From contig NZ_GG669993.1 in NCBI RefSeq assembly GCF_000159315.1, positions 170,351 to 234,350 on the forward strand: a stretch of 64,000 bases of DNA, in the 5' to 3' direction. The notes under the pieces were generated by a model. The model was not told the DNA's origin. It saw only the letters and a list, made by a program, of their open reading frames with translations, and did no database searches. Made by a program: the position numbers and the translations under genes. Shown piece by piece: positions 35,485-48,162 of the stretch (position 1 is the stretch's first letter; each line of letters opens with the position of its first letter). The stretch is from Lentilactobacillus hilgardii DSM 20176 = ATCC 8290. Its GTDB lineage: Bacteria > Bacillota > Bacilli > Lactobacillales > Lactobacillaceae.

Positions 35485-36363
35485 ATGGCAAAAATTTCTG
35501 CATCACAAGTTATGCAACTACGTAAGAAAACCGGTGTTGGTATGATGGATGCCAAGAAGGCACTTGTTGCAACTGAAGGTGATTTTGATAAGGCGATCGA
35601 AGTATTACGTGAAAAAGGGGTTGCCAAGGCTGAAAAGAAAAGTGACCGTGTTGCCGCAAATGGTTTAGCAACAGTTGCTGTAAAAGGTAACACAGCTGCA
35701 ATCATCGAAGTTAACTCCGAGACTGACTTTGTTGCTTCAAGTGATCCGTTTAAAGCCGCTGTTTCTAGGATCAGTGACGCTATTGTAGCTAATAAGCCTG
35801 CCGACGTTGATGCTGCTTTAGCACTTTCGACTGAAAAAGGTACAATTAAAGATGATTTAGTTGAAACAACTCAGGTAACTGGTGAGAAAGTTAGTTTACG
35901 TCGATTTGAAATTGTTGAAAAAAATGATGACGAAGTCTTTGGTTCATACTTGCACAATGGTGGTCTAATCGCTTCTCTTGTTGAACTTAAAGGTGCGGAT
36001 GAAGCAACTGCAAAAGACATTGCAATGCACGTTGCTGCCACTAATCCAGAGTACCTGAATCAATCTGAAGTTCCGGCAGAGCGGTTGGCCCATGAGAAAG
36101 AAATTTTAACTCAGGAAGCCCTAAATGAAGGCAAACCTGAGAAGATTGTTGAAAAAATGGTTGAAGGTCGTCTTCACAAGTTCTTGGCAGAAATTTGCTT
36201 GGAAGATCAAGAGTTCGTTAAAGACCCTGATCAAACAGTTGCACAATATGTTGCTTCCAAGAACGGTTCAATCGTTAAATTTGTTCGCTATGAAGTCGGC
36301 GAAGGCATCGAAAAAAAGCAAGAAAGCTTTGAAGATGAAGTTCGCGATCAATTAGGTAATTAA
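35485..36363 (+). CDS. tsf: Elongation factor Ts
   Basis: 292 residues. Exchanges GDP on EF-Tu. Seen: the N-terminal UBA-like domain ([19 protein letters not shown]), the [15 protein letters not shown] motif that contacts EF-Tu, and the dimerisation part. AAGGAGG is before ATG 35485. Usual partner of rpsB. Confidence 0.98.
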   Translation: MAKISASQVMQLRKKTGVGMMDAKKALVATEGDFDKAIEVLREKGVAKAEKKSDRVAANGLATVAVKGNTAAIIEVNSETDFVASSDPFKAAVSRISDAIVANKPADVDAALALSTEKGTIKDDLVETTQVTGEKVSLRRFEIVEKNDDEVFGSYLHNGGLIASLVELKGADEATAKDIAMHVAATNPEYLNQSEVPAERLAHEKEILTQEALNEGKPEKIVEKMVEGRLHKFLAEICLEDQEFVKDPDQTVAQYVASKNGSIVKFVRYEVGEGIEKKQESFEDEVRDQLGN

Positions 36364-36372
36364 TTTTTTATG

Positions 36373-36415
36373 AAGGGCTGGAACAACGAGATACATTTGT
36401 TCCAGCCCTTTTTTT
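36373..36415 (+). terminator. Intrinsic terminator after tsf
   Basis: Arms AAGGGCTGGAACAA and TTGTTCCAGCCCTT around a 10-base loop, then seven T. Confidence 0.95.
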
Positions 36416-36493
36416 GGCTTTTGAAAATTTGACACTATTTTATAGACTTTAGTTTTGAAAAGCTGTTAAGAATTACTGAATTTGTTAGTTTTA

Positions 36494-36523
36494 TTGTTGT
36501 AGCTAACTTGAGTATGCTAAAAT
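36494..36523 (+). promoter_or_regulatory. Sigma-A promoter of pyrH-frr
   Basis: TTGTTG at 36494-36499, an 18-base spacer and TAAAAT at 36518-36523 with TGc before it. Confidence 0.65.
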
Positions 36524-36556
36524 TGATGTTAATGATTAATTATGGGAGGCACTTTG

Positions 36557-37279
36557 ATGTCCAAAGTAAAATATAACCGAATTATTTTAAAATTAAGCGG
36601 TGAAGCTTTAGCTGGTGATAGAGGATTCGGAATTAATCCACCGGTAATTAAAGACGTTGCCAAAGAAATCAAGGATATTTTCGAAATGGGTGTTCAAATT
36701 GGAATTGTCGTTGGCGGTGGCAATATGTGGCGAGGCGAGGCTGGTGCCGAGATGGGAATGGAACGTGCCCAAGCCGATTACATCGGTATGTTAGGAACGA
36801 CGATGAACGGTCTTGCACTTCAAGATAATTTGGAATCACTTGATGTCCCAACACGTGTACAAACTTCAATTGAGATGCGTCAGATTGCTGAACCTTATAT
36901 TCGTCGAAAAGCTGTTCGTCATTTGGAAAAAGGCCGAGTTGTTATCTTCGCGGGTGGAACCGGAAATCCATATTTTTCAACAGACACAACTGCGGCTCTA
37001 CGGGCAGCGGAAATTGGCGCAGATGCAATTTTGATGGCCAAAAATGGTGTCGATGGCATTTATACTGCTGATCCGCGAACACACAAAGATGCTAAGAAGT
37101 ATGAGACTCTCACATATATGGACATTTTAGAAAAAGGGCTTAAGGTAATGGACTCAACAGCGAGTTCGTTATCTATGGATAATCATATTCCGTTGGTTGT
37201 CTTTAATTTAAATAAGCCGGGAAACATTCGGAAAGTTGTATCTGGAGATAGTATTGGAACAACTGTGAAGGAGAAATAG
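36557..37279 (+). CDS. pyrH: UMP kinase
   Basis: 240 residues. Phosphorylates UMP to UDP. Seen: [17 protein letters not shown], the [20 protein letters not shown] loop, and [23 protein letters not shown] 36557 is chosen because GGGAGG lies 8 bases upstream; the frame is open 5 codons earlier. Followed by frr after 2 bases, a conserved pair. Confidence 0.98.
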   Translation: MSKVKYNRIILKLSGEALAGDRGFGINPPVIKDVAKEIKDIFEMGVQIGIVVGGGNMWRGEAGAEMGMERAQADYIGMLGTTMNGLALQDNLESLDVPTRVQTSIEMRQIAEPYIRRKAVRHLEKGRVVIFAGGTGNPYFSTDTTAALRAAEIGADAILMAKNGVDGIYTADPRTHKDAKKYETLTYMDILEKGLKVMDSTASSLSMDNHIPLVVFNLNKPGNIRKVVSGDSIGTTVKEK

Positions 37280-37281
37280 AA

Positions 37282-37845
37282 ATGGCAGACACGCAAACAG
37301 TTTTAAATGAAGCAAAAACTAAAATGAAAAAAGCACAGGAAGTGCTGGAGCATGAGTTGGGAAGTATTCGTGCCGGCCGCGCTAATGCAAGCCTATTAAG
37401 TGGTGTAACGGTGGATTATTATGGTGCGCCAACACCCTTAAACCAGATTGCTTCAATTTCAATTCCTGAAGCCAGAGTTATCTTAATTACGCCATATGAT
37501 AAATCTTCTTTGGACAATATCGAAAAGGGGATATATGAAGCTGATTTGGGACTTAGTCCTGCAAATGATGGAACGGCTATTCGTTTGGCAATTCCAGCGT
37601 TAACCGAAGAACGTCGAAGGGAAGTTGCTAAGCAAGTAAAGGCAACTGGTGAAAAGAGTAAAGTTGCTGTTCGGAATGTTCGTCGCGAAGCAATGGATAC
37701 TTTCAAACGCGGTAATAAAAGTGAAGAAATCACGGATGATGAGCTACACCGCCTTGAAGATCAAGTTCAAAAGTTAACTGATAATTCAATTAAAAGTGTT
37801 GATAAAATCGTTGCTGATAAAGAAAACGAAGTCATGAATGGCTAG
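37282..37845 (+). CDS. frr: Ribosome recycling factor
   Basis: 187 residues. With EF-G it splits the post-termination ribosome. Seen: the three-helix domain with IRAGRANASLLSGVTVDYYG and PYDKSSLDNIEKGI, then GTAIRLAIPALTEERRREVA. ATG follows AAGGAGA. Operon with pyrH and, probably, the next small gene. Confidence 0.98.
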   Translation: MADTQTVLNEAKTKMKKAQEVLEHELGSIRAGRANASLLSGVTVDYYGAPTPLNQIASISIPEARVILITPYDKSSLDNIEKGIYEADLGLSPANDGTAIRLAIPALTEERRREVAKQVKATGEKSKVAVRNVRREAMDTFKRGNKSEEITDDELHRLEDQVQKLTDNSIKSVDKIVADKENEVMNG

Positions 37846-37860
37846 AAAGTGGGTTCAATA

Positions 37861-38316
37861 ATGGCAGATAACAATAAAAATAATAATAATAATAATGATG
37901 ATGAAGTTTCTGTAGTACCTGGTACACCGGAGTTTGATAAGATGTTATTCAAGCTCAATAAACCAGTCACTGAAGATAATTTAGGCGATTTAGATTATAA
38001 CGGGAGTCGTTTACAGCCTGTTCAAGATGACCTGTATGCAATGCCGGCATTCGTGACAGATGATTTTAATTTATTCTTTATTGTGTCACAGTTGGTAGAA
38101 GAAGATTGGGTGATCGCTTTCTCAAATGCAACCATTGAGAAAGGCAATGAAATCACTGATTTATCAGAACCGATGACAACAGGTAAAGGTCTCAATGAAC
38201 TAGGTCAAAAGAGCCCATCAGATGCTAATCAATTGTTGAGGTACTTTAATACTTTAGCAGAGGCAAATCGCGGTGAATGGCGAATGGTTGAACGTCCGGA
38301 TAGTGCAGAAGACTAA
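37861..38316 (+). CDS. Acidic hypothetical protein between frr and uppS
   Basis: 151 residues, acidic, no membrane segment. The N-terminus has an asparagine run (DNNKNNNNNN) followed by a conserved-looking domain (PEFDKMLFKLNKP, MPAFVTDDFNLFFIVSQL, LLRYFNTLAEANRGEWRMV). I do not recognise the family; the MPAF-TDD stretch is faintly like SseB-type domains. ATG 37861 follows AAAGTGGG. It is followed by its own terminator, so it is the last gene of the pyrH unit. Confidence 0.82.
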   Translation: MADNNKNNNNNNDDEVSVVPGTPEFDKMLFKLNKPVTEDNLGDLDYNGSRLQPVQDDLYAMPAFVTDDFNLFFIVSQLVEEDWVIAFSNATIEKGNEITDLSEPMTTGKGLNELGQKSPSDANQLLRYFNTLAEANRGEWRMVERPDSAED

Positions 38317-38332
38317 CAATTAAGTGCATTTT

Positions 38333-38366
38333 AGGATGAGTTTTTCTTCTCATCCTTTATTTTTTC
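38333..38366 (+). terminator. Intrinsic terminator before uppS
   Basis: Arms AGGATGAG and CTCATCCT with an 8-base loop, then TTATTTTTT. Confidence 0.88.
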
Positions 38367-38390
38367 CTGAATTGTTTAGAGGAGAGTTCA

Positions 38391-39155
38391 ATGTTTAATA
38401 ATAAAAAGAACGCAGAATCATCTATTCACTTGGACTCCGATAGAATTCCCAAGCATATCGCAATCATTATGGATGGTAATGGGCGTTGGGCAAAAAAAAG
38501 ACATTTGCCACGAATCGCAGGCCATAGACAGGGAATGGAGACCGTTAAAACCGTTACAATGGCTGCAAGTAAATTAGGTGTAAAGGTTTTGACTTTATAT
38601 GCATTTTCAACTGAGAATTGGAAACGGCCAAAGGATGAAGTTAGTTTTTTGATGGGACTGCCAGTTAAATTTTTTAATAATTTTGTTCCTGAATTAATAG
38701 AAAATAATGTTAAAGTTTCAGTAATGGGTCTTATTGATCAGTTACCTGAGAACACACAAAAAGCGGTTCGGGATGCAATTTCTCAAACCAGTAAATGTAC
38801 TGGTATGATCTTAAATTTTGCTCTAAACTATGGCAGTAGACTTGATATTCGATTGGCAGTGCAAAATATTGCAAGCGAAATCAAAAATGATGCGATTTCT
38901 ATTTCTGATATTGATGATGATTTGATTTCCCGCCATTTGATGACTGGATTTTTAGGCGATTACGCTGATCCTGACCTATTAATTCGAACAAGTGGCGAAG
39001 AACGCATTTCAAATTTCTTGCTCTGGCAGATTGCTTACAGTGAATTGGTTTTTACCGATGCACTTTGGCCAGATTTTGATGGTCAAACGCTGCGGCAGAT
39101 GATTTTTGAATACCAGCATCGAAATCGGCGATTTGGCGGTTTGAAAAATGAATAA
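38391..39155 (+). CDS. uppS: Undecaprenyl diphosphate synthase
   Basis: 254 residues. Makes the C55 lipid carrier for cell-wall synthesis. Seen: [19 protein letters not shown] with the catalytic Asp, [27 protein letters not shown] and [19 protein letters not shown], ending [18 protein letters not shown] precedes ATG 38391. First gene of the uppS-cdsA-rseP-proS-polC run. Confidence 0.98.
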   Translation: MFNNKKNAESSIHLDSDRIPKHIAIIMDGNGRWAKKRHLPRIAGHRQGMETVKTVTMAASKLGVKVLTLYAFSTENWKRPKDEVSFLMGLPVKFFNNFVPELIENNVKVSVMGLIDQLPENTQKAVRDAISQTSKCTGMILNFALNYGSRLDIRLAVQNIASEIKNDAISISDIDDDLISRHLMTGFLGDYADPDLLIRTSGEERISNFLLWQIAYSELVFTDALWPDFDGQTLRQMIFEYQHRNRRFGGLKNE

Positions 39156-39171
39156 CAGGGGGCAAATTTAA

Positions 39172-39960
39172 GTGAAACAACGTGTAATAACTGCGGTTGT
39201 CGCGCTGATTATCTTTATTCCGATAATTATTTTGGGTGGCTTATGGATTGACATCGCCGCTTTGGTTTTGGGAATTATCGCAGTTTCAGAAATCTTAGTT
39301 ATGAAAAAAAGGATTTTGGTGTCTGGTGAGTCGATTATCGCGTATTTAGGTGTTAGTGCACTGATATTACCGGACAGTTGGACGGGCTTTTTACCCAATA
39401 ACTTTAACCAGACATTTATCTTTTTCCTTTTTGTTTTAATGTTATTATTAGTGACTGTCCTAAGCAGAAACTTGTTCACTTTTGACGATGCAGGTGTCAT
39501 TGTGCTTGGGATGCTGTATATTGGAATGGGTTTTCATTATTTCATTGCAGCCAGAGCAGAGTCATTACCAGTGTTATTGTACGCACTGCTTATTGTGTGG
39601 GTAACTGATAGTGGTGCTTATATTTTTGGACGACTGCTTGGTAAGCATAAGTTGGCACCTCGAATTAGTCCTAACAAGACTTGGGAAGGGTCAATCTGTG
39701 GCTCAATTGCAGCGACAATTTTATGCTCAACTTTTATTTTCTTCTATCCAATTCCTGGTTATTCAACAATTGAAATGATTATGATTACGATTTTCCTTTC
39801 AATTGCCGGGCAATTTGGAGACTTAATTGAATCAGCACTCAAAAGATACTATGACGTTAAGGATTCAGGTAAGATTCTTCCAGGACATGGTGGAATCTTA
39901 GATAGATTCGATAGTTTGTTACTTGTATTACCAATGCTGCATTTAGTTGGTATTATTTAA
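39172..39960 (+). CDS. cdsA: Phosphatidate cytidylyltransferase
   Basis: 262 residues, about 8 membrane helices. Makes CDP-diacylglycerol. The family signature is complete: SALKRYYDVKDSGKILPGHG followed by GILDRFD. Start GTG 39172 behind AGGGGG. Sits 16 bases after uppS. In bacteria with the MEP pathway dxr often follows cdsA; here rseP follows directly. Confidence 0.97.
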   Translation: MKQRVITAVVALIIFIPIIILGGLWIDIAALVLGIIAVSEILVMKKRILVSGESIIAYLGVSALILPDSWTGFLPNNFNQTFIFFLFVLMLLLVTVLSRNLFTFDDAGVIVLGMLYIGMGFHYFIAARAESLPVLLYALLIVWVTDSGAYIFGRLLGKHKLAPRISPNKTWEGSICGSIAATILCSTFIFFYPIPGYSTIEMIMITIFLSIAGQFGDLIESALKRYYDVKDSGKILPGHGGILDRFDSLLLVLPMLHLVGII

Positions 39961-39985
39961 TTTTTGATTAGGAGGAAAGTGCCGC

Positions 39986-41260
39986 TTGATAACTACAATT
40001 ATAGTTTTCATCATTGTCTTTGGTATTTTGGTTATCTTTCACGAGTTCGGTCACTATATTATGGCCAAGCGTTCAGGAATATTAGTTCGTGAATTTTCTG
40101 TTGGAATGGGGCCAAAAGTTTTCTTTCATCGAAGTGGCAGTACGACTTTCACATTAAGGCTATTACCTCTTGGTGGATATGTTCGAATGGCGGGTGAAGT
40201 TGATGATGGTGAGGAAGAATTAAAACCCGGAACACCTGTTACATTACAATTAAATGATCAAGGCGTTGTAACTCGAATTAATACGAGCAACAAGCATTCG
40301 CTGTTTCAGGGAATCCCTTTAACCGTTACAGGAACTGACTTAGCGCATGATTTATATATAAAAGGATATGAAAACGGCGACGAATCTGACGTTAAAAAAT
40401 ATTCCGTTGATCATGATGCTATCATTATTGAAAGTGATGGTACTGAACTACAGATTGCACCGGAGGATGTTCAATTCCAAGCTGCCCCGCTTGGCAAACG
40501 AATGTTAACTAATTTTGCCGGGGTTTTTAATAACTTTATCCTGGCTATTCTTGTATATACAATCTTGGGATTTGTTCAAGGTGGCGTTCAGTCGAATACC
40601 AATAAAATTAACGTGATGCCTTCAGACTCTGTTGCGCGTCAAGCCGGCGTTAAATCCGGTGACCGAATTCTATCTATCAATGGGCATAAGACAGCGGATT
40701 GGGACCAATTGGCCGTTCAAATTCAATCAAATCCGGGCAAGAAGGTAACCGCGGAAATTTCCAGAGATGGTCAAAATAAGAGCATTCAAATGACACCTAA
40801 ATCCAATACACAAGGCGGCAAAAAGATTGGAATGATTGGTATCACCCAGTCACTTGATACTAGCTTTAAAGCAAAGGTCTTATCTGGATTCACACAAACC
40901 TGGACAATGACAAAGACGTTATTGGGCGCTTTGTGGTCAATGGTAAGTGGTCACTTCAGTCTAAATGATCTTGGAGGCCCTGTAGCTATATTTGCGACTA
41001 CTTCGCAAGCTGCATCATTAGGGATTTCAGGTGTTCTTAATTTCTTGGCTTGGTTATCGTTAAACCTTGCGATTATTAACTTAATTCCAATCCCCGGTCT
41101 TGATGGCGGTAAATTAGTGCTCAATATTATTGAAGCAATTAGAAAGAAACCGGTTTCTCAAAGAACAGAAACAGTTGTTACGTTGATTGGTTTTGCATTT
41201 TTGATGATACTAATGATTTTAGTTACTTGGAATGATATTGAACGTTATTTCCTGCACTAA
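39986..41260 (+). CDS. rseP: Site-2 membrane zinc metalloprotease RseP
   Basis: 424 residues. Cuts regulatory proteins within the membrane. Seen: zinc motif HEFGH near residue 19, the GMGPK segment, one PDZ domain (about 190-270, with DRILSINGHKTADWDQL), and the second active-site motif NLIPIPGLDGGK near 371. Start TTG 39986 behind AGGAGGAA. In Bacillus the homologue RasP trims anti-sigma RsiW and FtsL; targets here are unknown. Confidence 0.96.
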   Translation: MITTIIVFIIVFGILVIFHEFGHYIMAKRSGILVREFSVGMGPKVFFHRSGSTTFTLRLLPLGGYVRMAGEVDDGEEELKPGTPVTLQLNDQGVVTRINTSNKHSLFQGIPLTVTGTDLAHDLYIKGYENGDESDVKKYSVDHDAIIIESDGTELQIAPEDVQFQAAPLGKRMLTNFAGVFNNFILAILVYTILGFVQGGVQSNTNKINVMPSDSVARQAGVKSGDRILSINGHKTADWDQLAVQIQSNPGKKVTAEISRDGQNKSIQMTPKSNTQGGKKIGMIGITQSLDTSFKAKVLSGFTQTWTMTKTLLGALWSMVSGHFSLNDLGGPVAIFATTSQAASLGISGVLNFLAWLSLNLAIINLIPIPGLDGGKLVLNIIEAIRKKPVSQRTETVVTLIGFAFLMILMILVTWNDIERYFLH

Positions 41261-41309
41261 AGCGTAAGAAATTGGTCTTATGGGCCAAATACACAGAAAG
41301 ATGACATAA

Positions 41310-43037
<1,728 letters not shown>

Positions 43038-43086
43038 TTTTATACTGGTAAAGTATTTTTGTAGGATTTAAGATGATTGGTTTTAG

Positions 43087-43129
43087 AGAAGGTGAGATCG
43101 AAAGTTGTTTTTGTTCTCAGCTTCTTTTT
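43087..43129 (+). terminator. Hairpin between proS and polC
   Basis: AGAAGGTGAGA and TCTCAGCTTCT (one G-U pair), loop of about 18 bases, then TTTTTG. It could reduce readthrough into polC. Confidence 0.7.
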
Positions 43130-43152
43130 GCACTAAATGAGGAGGGTGCTCT

Positions 43153-46100
43153 TTGAGTTTGGATCAAAATGCTTTATTTGAAAAGTTGTTGGAGCAGCTT
43201 CAATGGGAAGAAGCGAAAAGCTCGCCTTTCTTTCAGGACGCAAAAATTGAGCGTTTAGAGGTTCATGAACAAAGTCTTCGGTGGCAATTTGATGTTTCTG
43301 TTCCCCGAATTTTGCCCTTTGAGGTATTTAACGATTTTAACGCCCGTTTACAGTCTTCTTTTCAAGAGATTGCGAAAGTATCATTAAATATTACACCGGC
43401 TAACGATCACTTCAACGAACAGTTGTTACGACAATATTGGCAGTGGATAGTTGTTAATAGTGGTGTAACATCTCCCTTAATTCAGGAACTTTGTGAGGAC
43501 CGAGCTCCTTCAATTGTTGATTCAAGAGTCGAATTTATGGCCGAAAATGAAATTGTCAAGAATTTCATGACTAATACGGCACTTGGACCAATTGAAGAAA
43601 TGTATCAAAAAGCCGGATTCCCCAATTTTACAATTCACACAATTGTTGACGAAACGTCTTCTCAAAAGAATATTGAAGCACTTAAGAAAAAAAATGAAGT
43701 TCAAAATGCGGAATTAGTCAAGAAAGCCAATGCTGCGATTAAAGAAAATGCCAAAAAACGAGCAAACCACCCAGGAGCCACCTCAGGCTCTGCCATCATA
43801 GGTAAGAAAATAATTGGCGATGCGTCAATTATGAAGATGGAAGATATCATTGAGGAAGAACGTTCGGCGGTTGTTTCGGGATATGTTTTTAACAAAGAAG
43901 TCAGATCCTTAAGATCAGGCAGACAGTTGCTAATGTTAAAGATCACTGACTATACATCATCAATTCAAGTTAAAAAGTTTTCTAATCGTGGTGAAGAAGC
44001 CTTATTTGATGAAATCAATGAAGGCGATTGGGTGAAAGTCCGTGGGAGTATACAAGAAGATAATTATTCTCATGAGCTAACCTTAAATGCCTATGATATT
44101 AATCCTGTTAAAAAAATTAGTCGAAAAGATACGGCTCCTGAAGGAGAAAAACGAGTTGAATTACATTTGCACACATCGATGAGTCAAATGGATGCAACTA
44201 ATAATATTGCTGATTATGCAAAGCAGGCAAAGGCATGGGGTCATCCGGCACTGGCAATCACAGATCATGCAGCCGTTCAAGGTTTCCCTGATGCATTTCA
44301 TGCGGGTCAAAAGAATGATCTTAAAATGCTATACGGTGTCGAAATTAATTTGGTAGATGATGGCGTACCTATCACTTATAATGATAAACATATTCCTTTA
44401 AAAGACGCGACTTACGTGGTATTTGATACTGAGACGACCGGTCTTTCAGCTATTTATGATCGAGTGATTGAATTATCAGCCGTCAAAATGAAAAATAGCA
44501 ACGTTATCGATCAATTTGAAGAGTTTATCGATCCGGGATTCCATCTTTCAGAACAGACAACAAATTTAACCTCGATCACGGATGAAATGGTTCATGGTTC
44601 AAAATCCGAAGAAGAAGTATTCAAGCTGTTTAGAGACTTTTGTGAAGATGCAATCGTTGTTGGTCATAATGTAACGTTTGATATTGGTTTTATGAACACC
44701 GGATATGTTCGTCATGGAATGCCAGAAATAAAGAATCCAATTATTGATACATTGACACTGGCACGTTTCCTATATCCCAATATGCGGGGATATAGGTTAA
44801 ATACATTAGCCAAGAAATTTGATGTGAATCTTGAGCATCACCATCGAGCAATTTATGATGCTGAGACAACCGGACATTTGAACTATTTATTTTTAAAAGA
44901 TGCAGAAGATCGGTATGGCATTGTCTATCATGATGAGTTAAATGATCACATGACTGAAAATGATGCTTACAAGCATGCCCGTCCCTCGCATGCGGTCATT
45001 ATCGCTAAAAATCAAGTTGGTTTGAAAAACATGTTCAAAATTGTCTCCCTTTCTAACGTTGATTATTTCTTTAGGGTTCCCAGAGTACCACGTACACAAT
45101 TAGAGAAGTTTCGCGAAGGTATTATTGTTGGGTCCGCTTGTTCTTCAGGCGAGGTTTTCACCGCAATGATGCAAAAAGGAATGGATGAAGCCCGAAAAAA
45201 GGCGGGGTTTTATGATTACTTGGAAGTTCAACCTAAACGGGCGTATGCACCGTTAATTGAAAGCCATCTCATTTCCGATGAGGCAAATCTTGAAGAAATT
45301 TTAACTAATATTGTTAAATTAGGTGATGAGTTAAAGAAGCCAGTCGTTGCAACAGGCGATGTTCATTATCTTAATCCGCAAGATTACATTTATCGTAAAA
45401 TTTTGATCAACTCTCAAGGTGGTGCCAACCCGCTTAACCGTCAAGAATTACCAGATCTACACTTTTTAACTACAAATGAAATGTTGGATGATTTTGCGTT
45501 CTTAGGTGCAGAAAAAGCTAAGGAAATTGTTGTCACAAATACCAATCGGATTGCTGATGATATAGATGATGTCCATCCCTTAAAGGATCGTCTCTATACG
45601 CCAAAAATGGAAGGCTCAGAAGATGAAATTAAAGAGCGAACCATGACGACAGCACACCAATGGTATGGAGATCCCTTGCCTAAGATTGTTGACGACCGGT
45701 TGAAGACAGAGCTTAAAAGTATTATTGGGAATGGATTCTCAGTTATTTATTTGATTGCTCAACGATTGGTTGCGAAAAGTAACAAAGACGGTTACTTGGT
45801 TGGATCTCGTGGATCAGTTGGGTCTAGTCTGATAGCAACATTAACTGGAATTACCGAAGTTAACCCGTTGCCACCACACTATCGATGTCCTAATTGCCAA
45901 CACACAGAGTTCTTTACGAAGGGTGAATATAGCTCAGGATATGACCTGCCAAGGAAAAAATGCCCTGAATGTGGTACTCAGATGATCGGGGACGGTCATA
46001 ATATTCCATTCGAAACTTTCTTGGGATTTACTGGAAATAAGGTTCCTGATATTGATTTGAACTTTTCTGGCGATTACCAACCAATTGCCCATAACTATAC

Positions 46101-47475
46101 AAAGGTTTTATTTGGTGAAAAAAATGTATTTCGTGCTGGAACAATTGGAACGGTCGCAGATAAAACAGCATATGGTTACGTGAAAGCCTATGAACGTGAT
46201 AAAGGTACAACTTATAGACAAGCAGAGGAAGACAGACTAGCAAAGGGCGCTACAGGTGTTAAACGAACTACCGGGCAACATCCTGCCGGCATCATTGTTG
46301 TTCCTGCTGATATGGATATCTATGATTTTACGCCAATTCAATATCCTGCTGATGATCAGACTGCTGCCTGGAAGACAACCCATTTTGATTTCCATTCTAT
46401 TCATGATAATATTTTAAAAATTGATATTCTTGGGCATGATGATCCGACTATGATTCGGATGCTTCAAGATCTATCGGGAATTAATCCAAAATCAATTCCA
46501 ATGGATGATCCAGGTGTGATGTCGATCTTTTCAAGTCCAAAGATTTTAGGCGTCTCTGAAGAACAAATTCAATCAAAAACCGGTACATTGGGTGTGCCGG
46601 AATTTGGAACCCGATTTGTTCGAGGAATGCTTGAACAAACTCACCCAAGCAACTATTCCGAACTTCTTCAAATATCCGGTCTGTCTCATGGAACCGATGT
46701 TTGGCTTGGAAATGCTGATGAGTTAATTAAGAATGGTACGGCCACTATTGCAAACGTGATTGGATGCCGTGACAACATTATGACGGATTTAATTCAATGG
46801 GGATTAGATTCTGAATTGTCGTTTCAAATTATGGAAAGTGTTCGTCATGGACGTGGTATACCTGATGATTGGCAAGAAGAGATGCGTAAAGCGAAGATCC
46901 CAGAGTGGTATATTGATTCTTGCTTGAAAATTAAGTACATGTTCCCAAGAGCCCACGCAGCTGCATATATCTTGATGGCATTGAGAATTGCCTACTTTAA
47001 GGTTTACTTTCCATTAGTTTACTATGCTGCTTATTTCTCGGTTCGTGCCGATGATTTTGATATTGTTTCAATGTGTCGTGGTAAAGAGGCTGTCAAGAAT
47101 GCCATGAAACAGATTAACGATAAAGGCATGGAAGCTTCAACCAAGGAAAAGAATTTGTTAACAGTTCTTGAACTGGCTAATGAAATGTTGGAACGTGGTT
47201 ATGTTTTTAAAATGGTAGATCTAAAGAAATCAGCTGCTAATCAGTGGTTGATAGATGGCAATAACCTCATTGCACCGTTTAATTCTGTGCCAGGGTTGGG
47301 ACTTAACGTTGCCAAACAAATCGTAGCTGCTCGGGAAGACAAACCGTTCATTTCAAAAGAAGATTTATCGAAACGTGGTAAGGTTTCAAAAACGTTGATT
47401 GATTTTATGACCGAAAACCATGTTTTGGATGGATTACCAGATGAAAATCAGTTGAGTCTATTTGATATGATGTAA
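43153..47475 (+). CDS. polC: DNA polymerase III alpha subunit, PolC type
   Basis: 1440 residues, full length. The replicative polymerase of Firmicutes. Seen in order: N-terminal domain, OB fold (about 235-325), PHP domain start ([15 protein letters not shown] near 336) interrupted by the DEDD 3'-5' exonuclease ([12 protein letters not shown] near 420 to YDAETTG near 575), the zinc-binding CPNC/CPEC pair near 911-940, palm motif [10 protein letters not shown], finger residues, and the C-terminal clamp-binding QLSLFD. Start TTG 43153 behind GAGGAGGG. Confidence 0.98.
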   Translation: MSLDQNALFEKLLEQLQWEEAKSSPFFQDAKIERLEVHEQSLRWQFDVSVPRILPFEVFNDFNARLQSSFQEIAKVSLNITPANDHFNEQLLRQYWQWIVVNSGVTSPLIQELCEDRAPSIVDSRVEFMAENEIVKNFMTNTALGPIEEMYQKAGFPNFTIHTIVDETSSQKNIEALKKKNEVQNAELVKKANAAIKENAKKRANHPGATSGSAIIGKKIIGDASIMKMEDIIEEERSAVVSGYVFNKEVRSLRSGRQLLMLKITDYTSSIQVKKFSNRGEEALFDEINEGDWVKVRGSIQEDNYSHELTLNAYDINPVKKISRKDTAPEGEKRVELHLHTSMSQMDATNNIADYAKQAKAWGHPALAITDHAAVQGFPDAFHAGQKNDLKMLYGVEINLVDDGVPITYNDKHIPLKDATYVVFDTETTGLSAIYDRVIELSAVKMKNSNVIDQFEEFIDPGFHLSEQTTNLTSITDEMVHGSKSEEEVFKLFRDFCEDAIVVGHNVTFDIGFMNTGYVRHGMPEIKNPIIDTLTLARFLYPNMRGYRLNTLAKKFDVNLEHHHRAIYDAETTGHLNYLFLKDAEDRYGIVYHDELNDHMTENDAYKHARPSHAVIIAKNQVGLKNMFKIVSLSNVDYFFRVPRVPRTQLEKFREGIIVGSACSSGEVFTAMMQKGMDEARKKAGFYDYLEVQPKRAYAPLIESHLISDEANLEEILTNIVKLGDELKKPVVATGDVHYLNPQDYIYRKILINSQGGANPLNRQELPDLHFLTTNEMLDDFAFLGAEKAKEIVVTNTNRIADDIDDVHPLKDRLYTPKMEGSEDEIKERTMTTAHQWYGDPLPKIVDDRLKTELKSIIGNGFSVIYLIAQRLVAKSNKDGYLVGSRGSVGSSLIATLTGITEVNPLPPHYRCPNCQHTEFFTKGEYSSGYDLPRKKCPECGTQMIGDGHNIPFETFLGFTGNKVPDIDLNFSGDYQPIAHNYTKVLFGEKNVFRAGTIGTVADKTAYGYVKAYERDKGTTYRQAEEDRLAKGATGVKRTTGQHPAGIIVVPADMDIYDFTPIQYPADDQTAAWKTTHFDFHSIHDNILKIDILGHDDPTMIRMLQDLSGINPKSIPMDDPGVMSIFSSPKILGVSEEQIQSKTGTLGVPEFGTRFVRGMLEQTHPSNYSELLQISGLSHGTDVWLGNADELIKNGTATIANVIGCRDNIMTDLIQWGLDSELSFQIMESVRHGRGIPDDWQEEMRKAKIPEWYIDSCLKIKYMFPRAHAAAYILMALRIAYFKVYFPLVYYAAYFSVRADDFDIVSMCRGKEAVKNAMKQINDKGMEASTKEKNLLTVLELANEMLERGYVFKMVDLKKSAANQWLIDGNNLIAPFNSVPGLGLNVAKQIVAAREDKPFISKEDLSKRGKVSKTLIDFMTENHVLDGLPDENQLSLFDMM

Positions 47476-47565
47476 GTAAATTAACTTATTATCGGTTGTC
47501 TAAGTCATGTAGGACGATTATCGAGTATGGGTTGCAATGTAGCATTATTGGTCACGATAAACCAT

Positions 47566-47594
47566 TTGTATAAACAAAGAACGTATGCTATACT
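47566..47594 (+). promoter_or_regulatory. Sigma-A promoter of the rimP-nusA-infB operon
   Basis: TTGTAT at 47566-47571, a 17-base spacer and TATACT at 47589-47594 with extended TGc. It lies about 24 bases upstream of the leader hairpin. Confidence 0.82.
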
Positions 47595-47617
47595 ATATTT
47601 ACTAAATAACTTGTAGG

Positions 47618-47644
47618 GAGTGAGCAGAAATGCTCGCTCTTTTT
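47618..47644 (+). terminator. Attenuator hairpin in the rimP-nusA leader
   Basis: GAGTGAGCA, GAAA loop, TGCTCGCTC (one mismatch), then TTTTT. It stands between the promoter and the rimP ribosome site and not after a gene, so it is likely a regulatory terminator. Bacillus NusA is known to autoregulate its operon through a weak leader terminator. Confidence 0.75.
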
Positions 47645-47671
47645 AATGGATAATTTTAGGAGGCCTATTTT

Positions 47672-48145
47672 TTGAGCAATGTTGTTGAAACAGTCAAACA
47701 AGTTGTGAAGCCGATTTTAGATAAACATACTTTTTATTTATTTGACGTTGAATTTGTTAAAGAAAATAAAAGTTGGTATTTACGTGTGTATATTGATAAA
47801 AAGGGTGGCATTACAATTGATGACTGCGTTTTGGTAAGTGACGAACTGAGTGAAAAACTCGATGAAATGGATCCAGACCCCATTCCGCAGCAATATTTTT
47901 TGGAAGTTTCTTCTCCGGGCGCTGAACGTCCCTTAAGAAATGATGAAGAGCTTCAGCAAGCAGTGGGAGAATATATTCATATTTCCTTGTACCAAAATTT
48001 GAATGGACAGAAGGCTTTTGAAGGGTTTCTTCGTTCTGTAACTTCAGATGAACTTGTTTTGCAAAATGACAAGTGGGGCAAGAATGATACCATAAACATT
48101 CCAAGAAACCTGATTGCCAAATCACGACTTGCAATCCAGTTTTAG
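47672..48145 (+). CDS. rimP: Ribosome maturation factor RimP
   Basis: 157 residues. Assists 30S assembly. Seen: the N-terminal domain with YLFDVEFVKENKSWYLRVYI and DKKGGITIDDCVLVSDELS, then FLEVSSPGAERPLRN and the C-terminal Sm-like part. Start TTG 47672 behind AGGAGG. First gene of the operon that also carries nusA, ylxR, ylxQ, infB and rbfA. Confidence 0.96.
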   Translation: MSNVVETVKQVVKPILDKHTFYLFDVEFVKENKSWYLRVYIDKKGGITIDDCVLVSDELSEKLDEMDPDPIPQQYFLEVSSPGAERPLRNDEELQQAVGEYIHISLYQNLNGQKAFEGFLRSVTSDELVLQNDKWGKNDTINIPRNLIAKSRLAIQF

Positions 48146-48162
48146 GTAAAGGAGACTTAATA

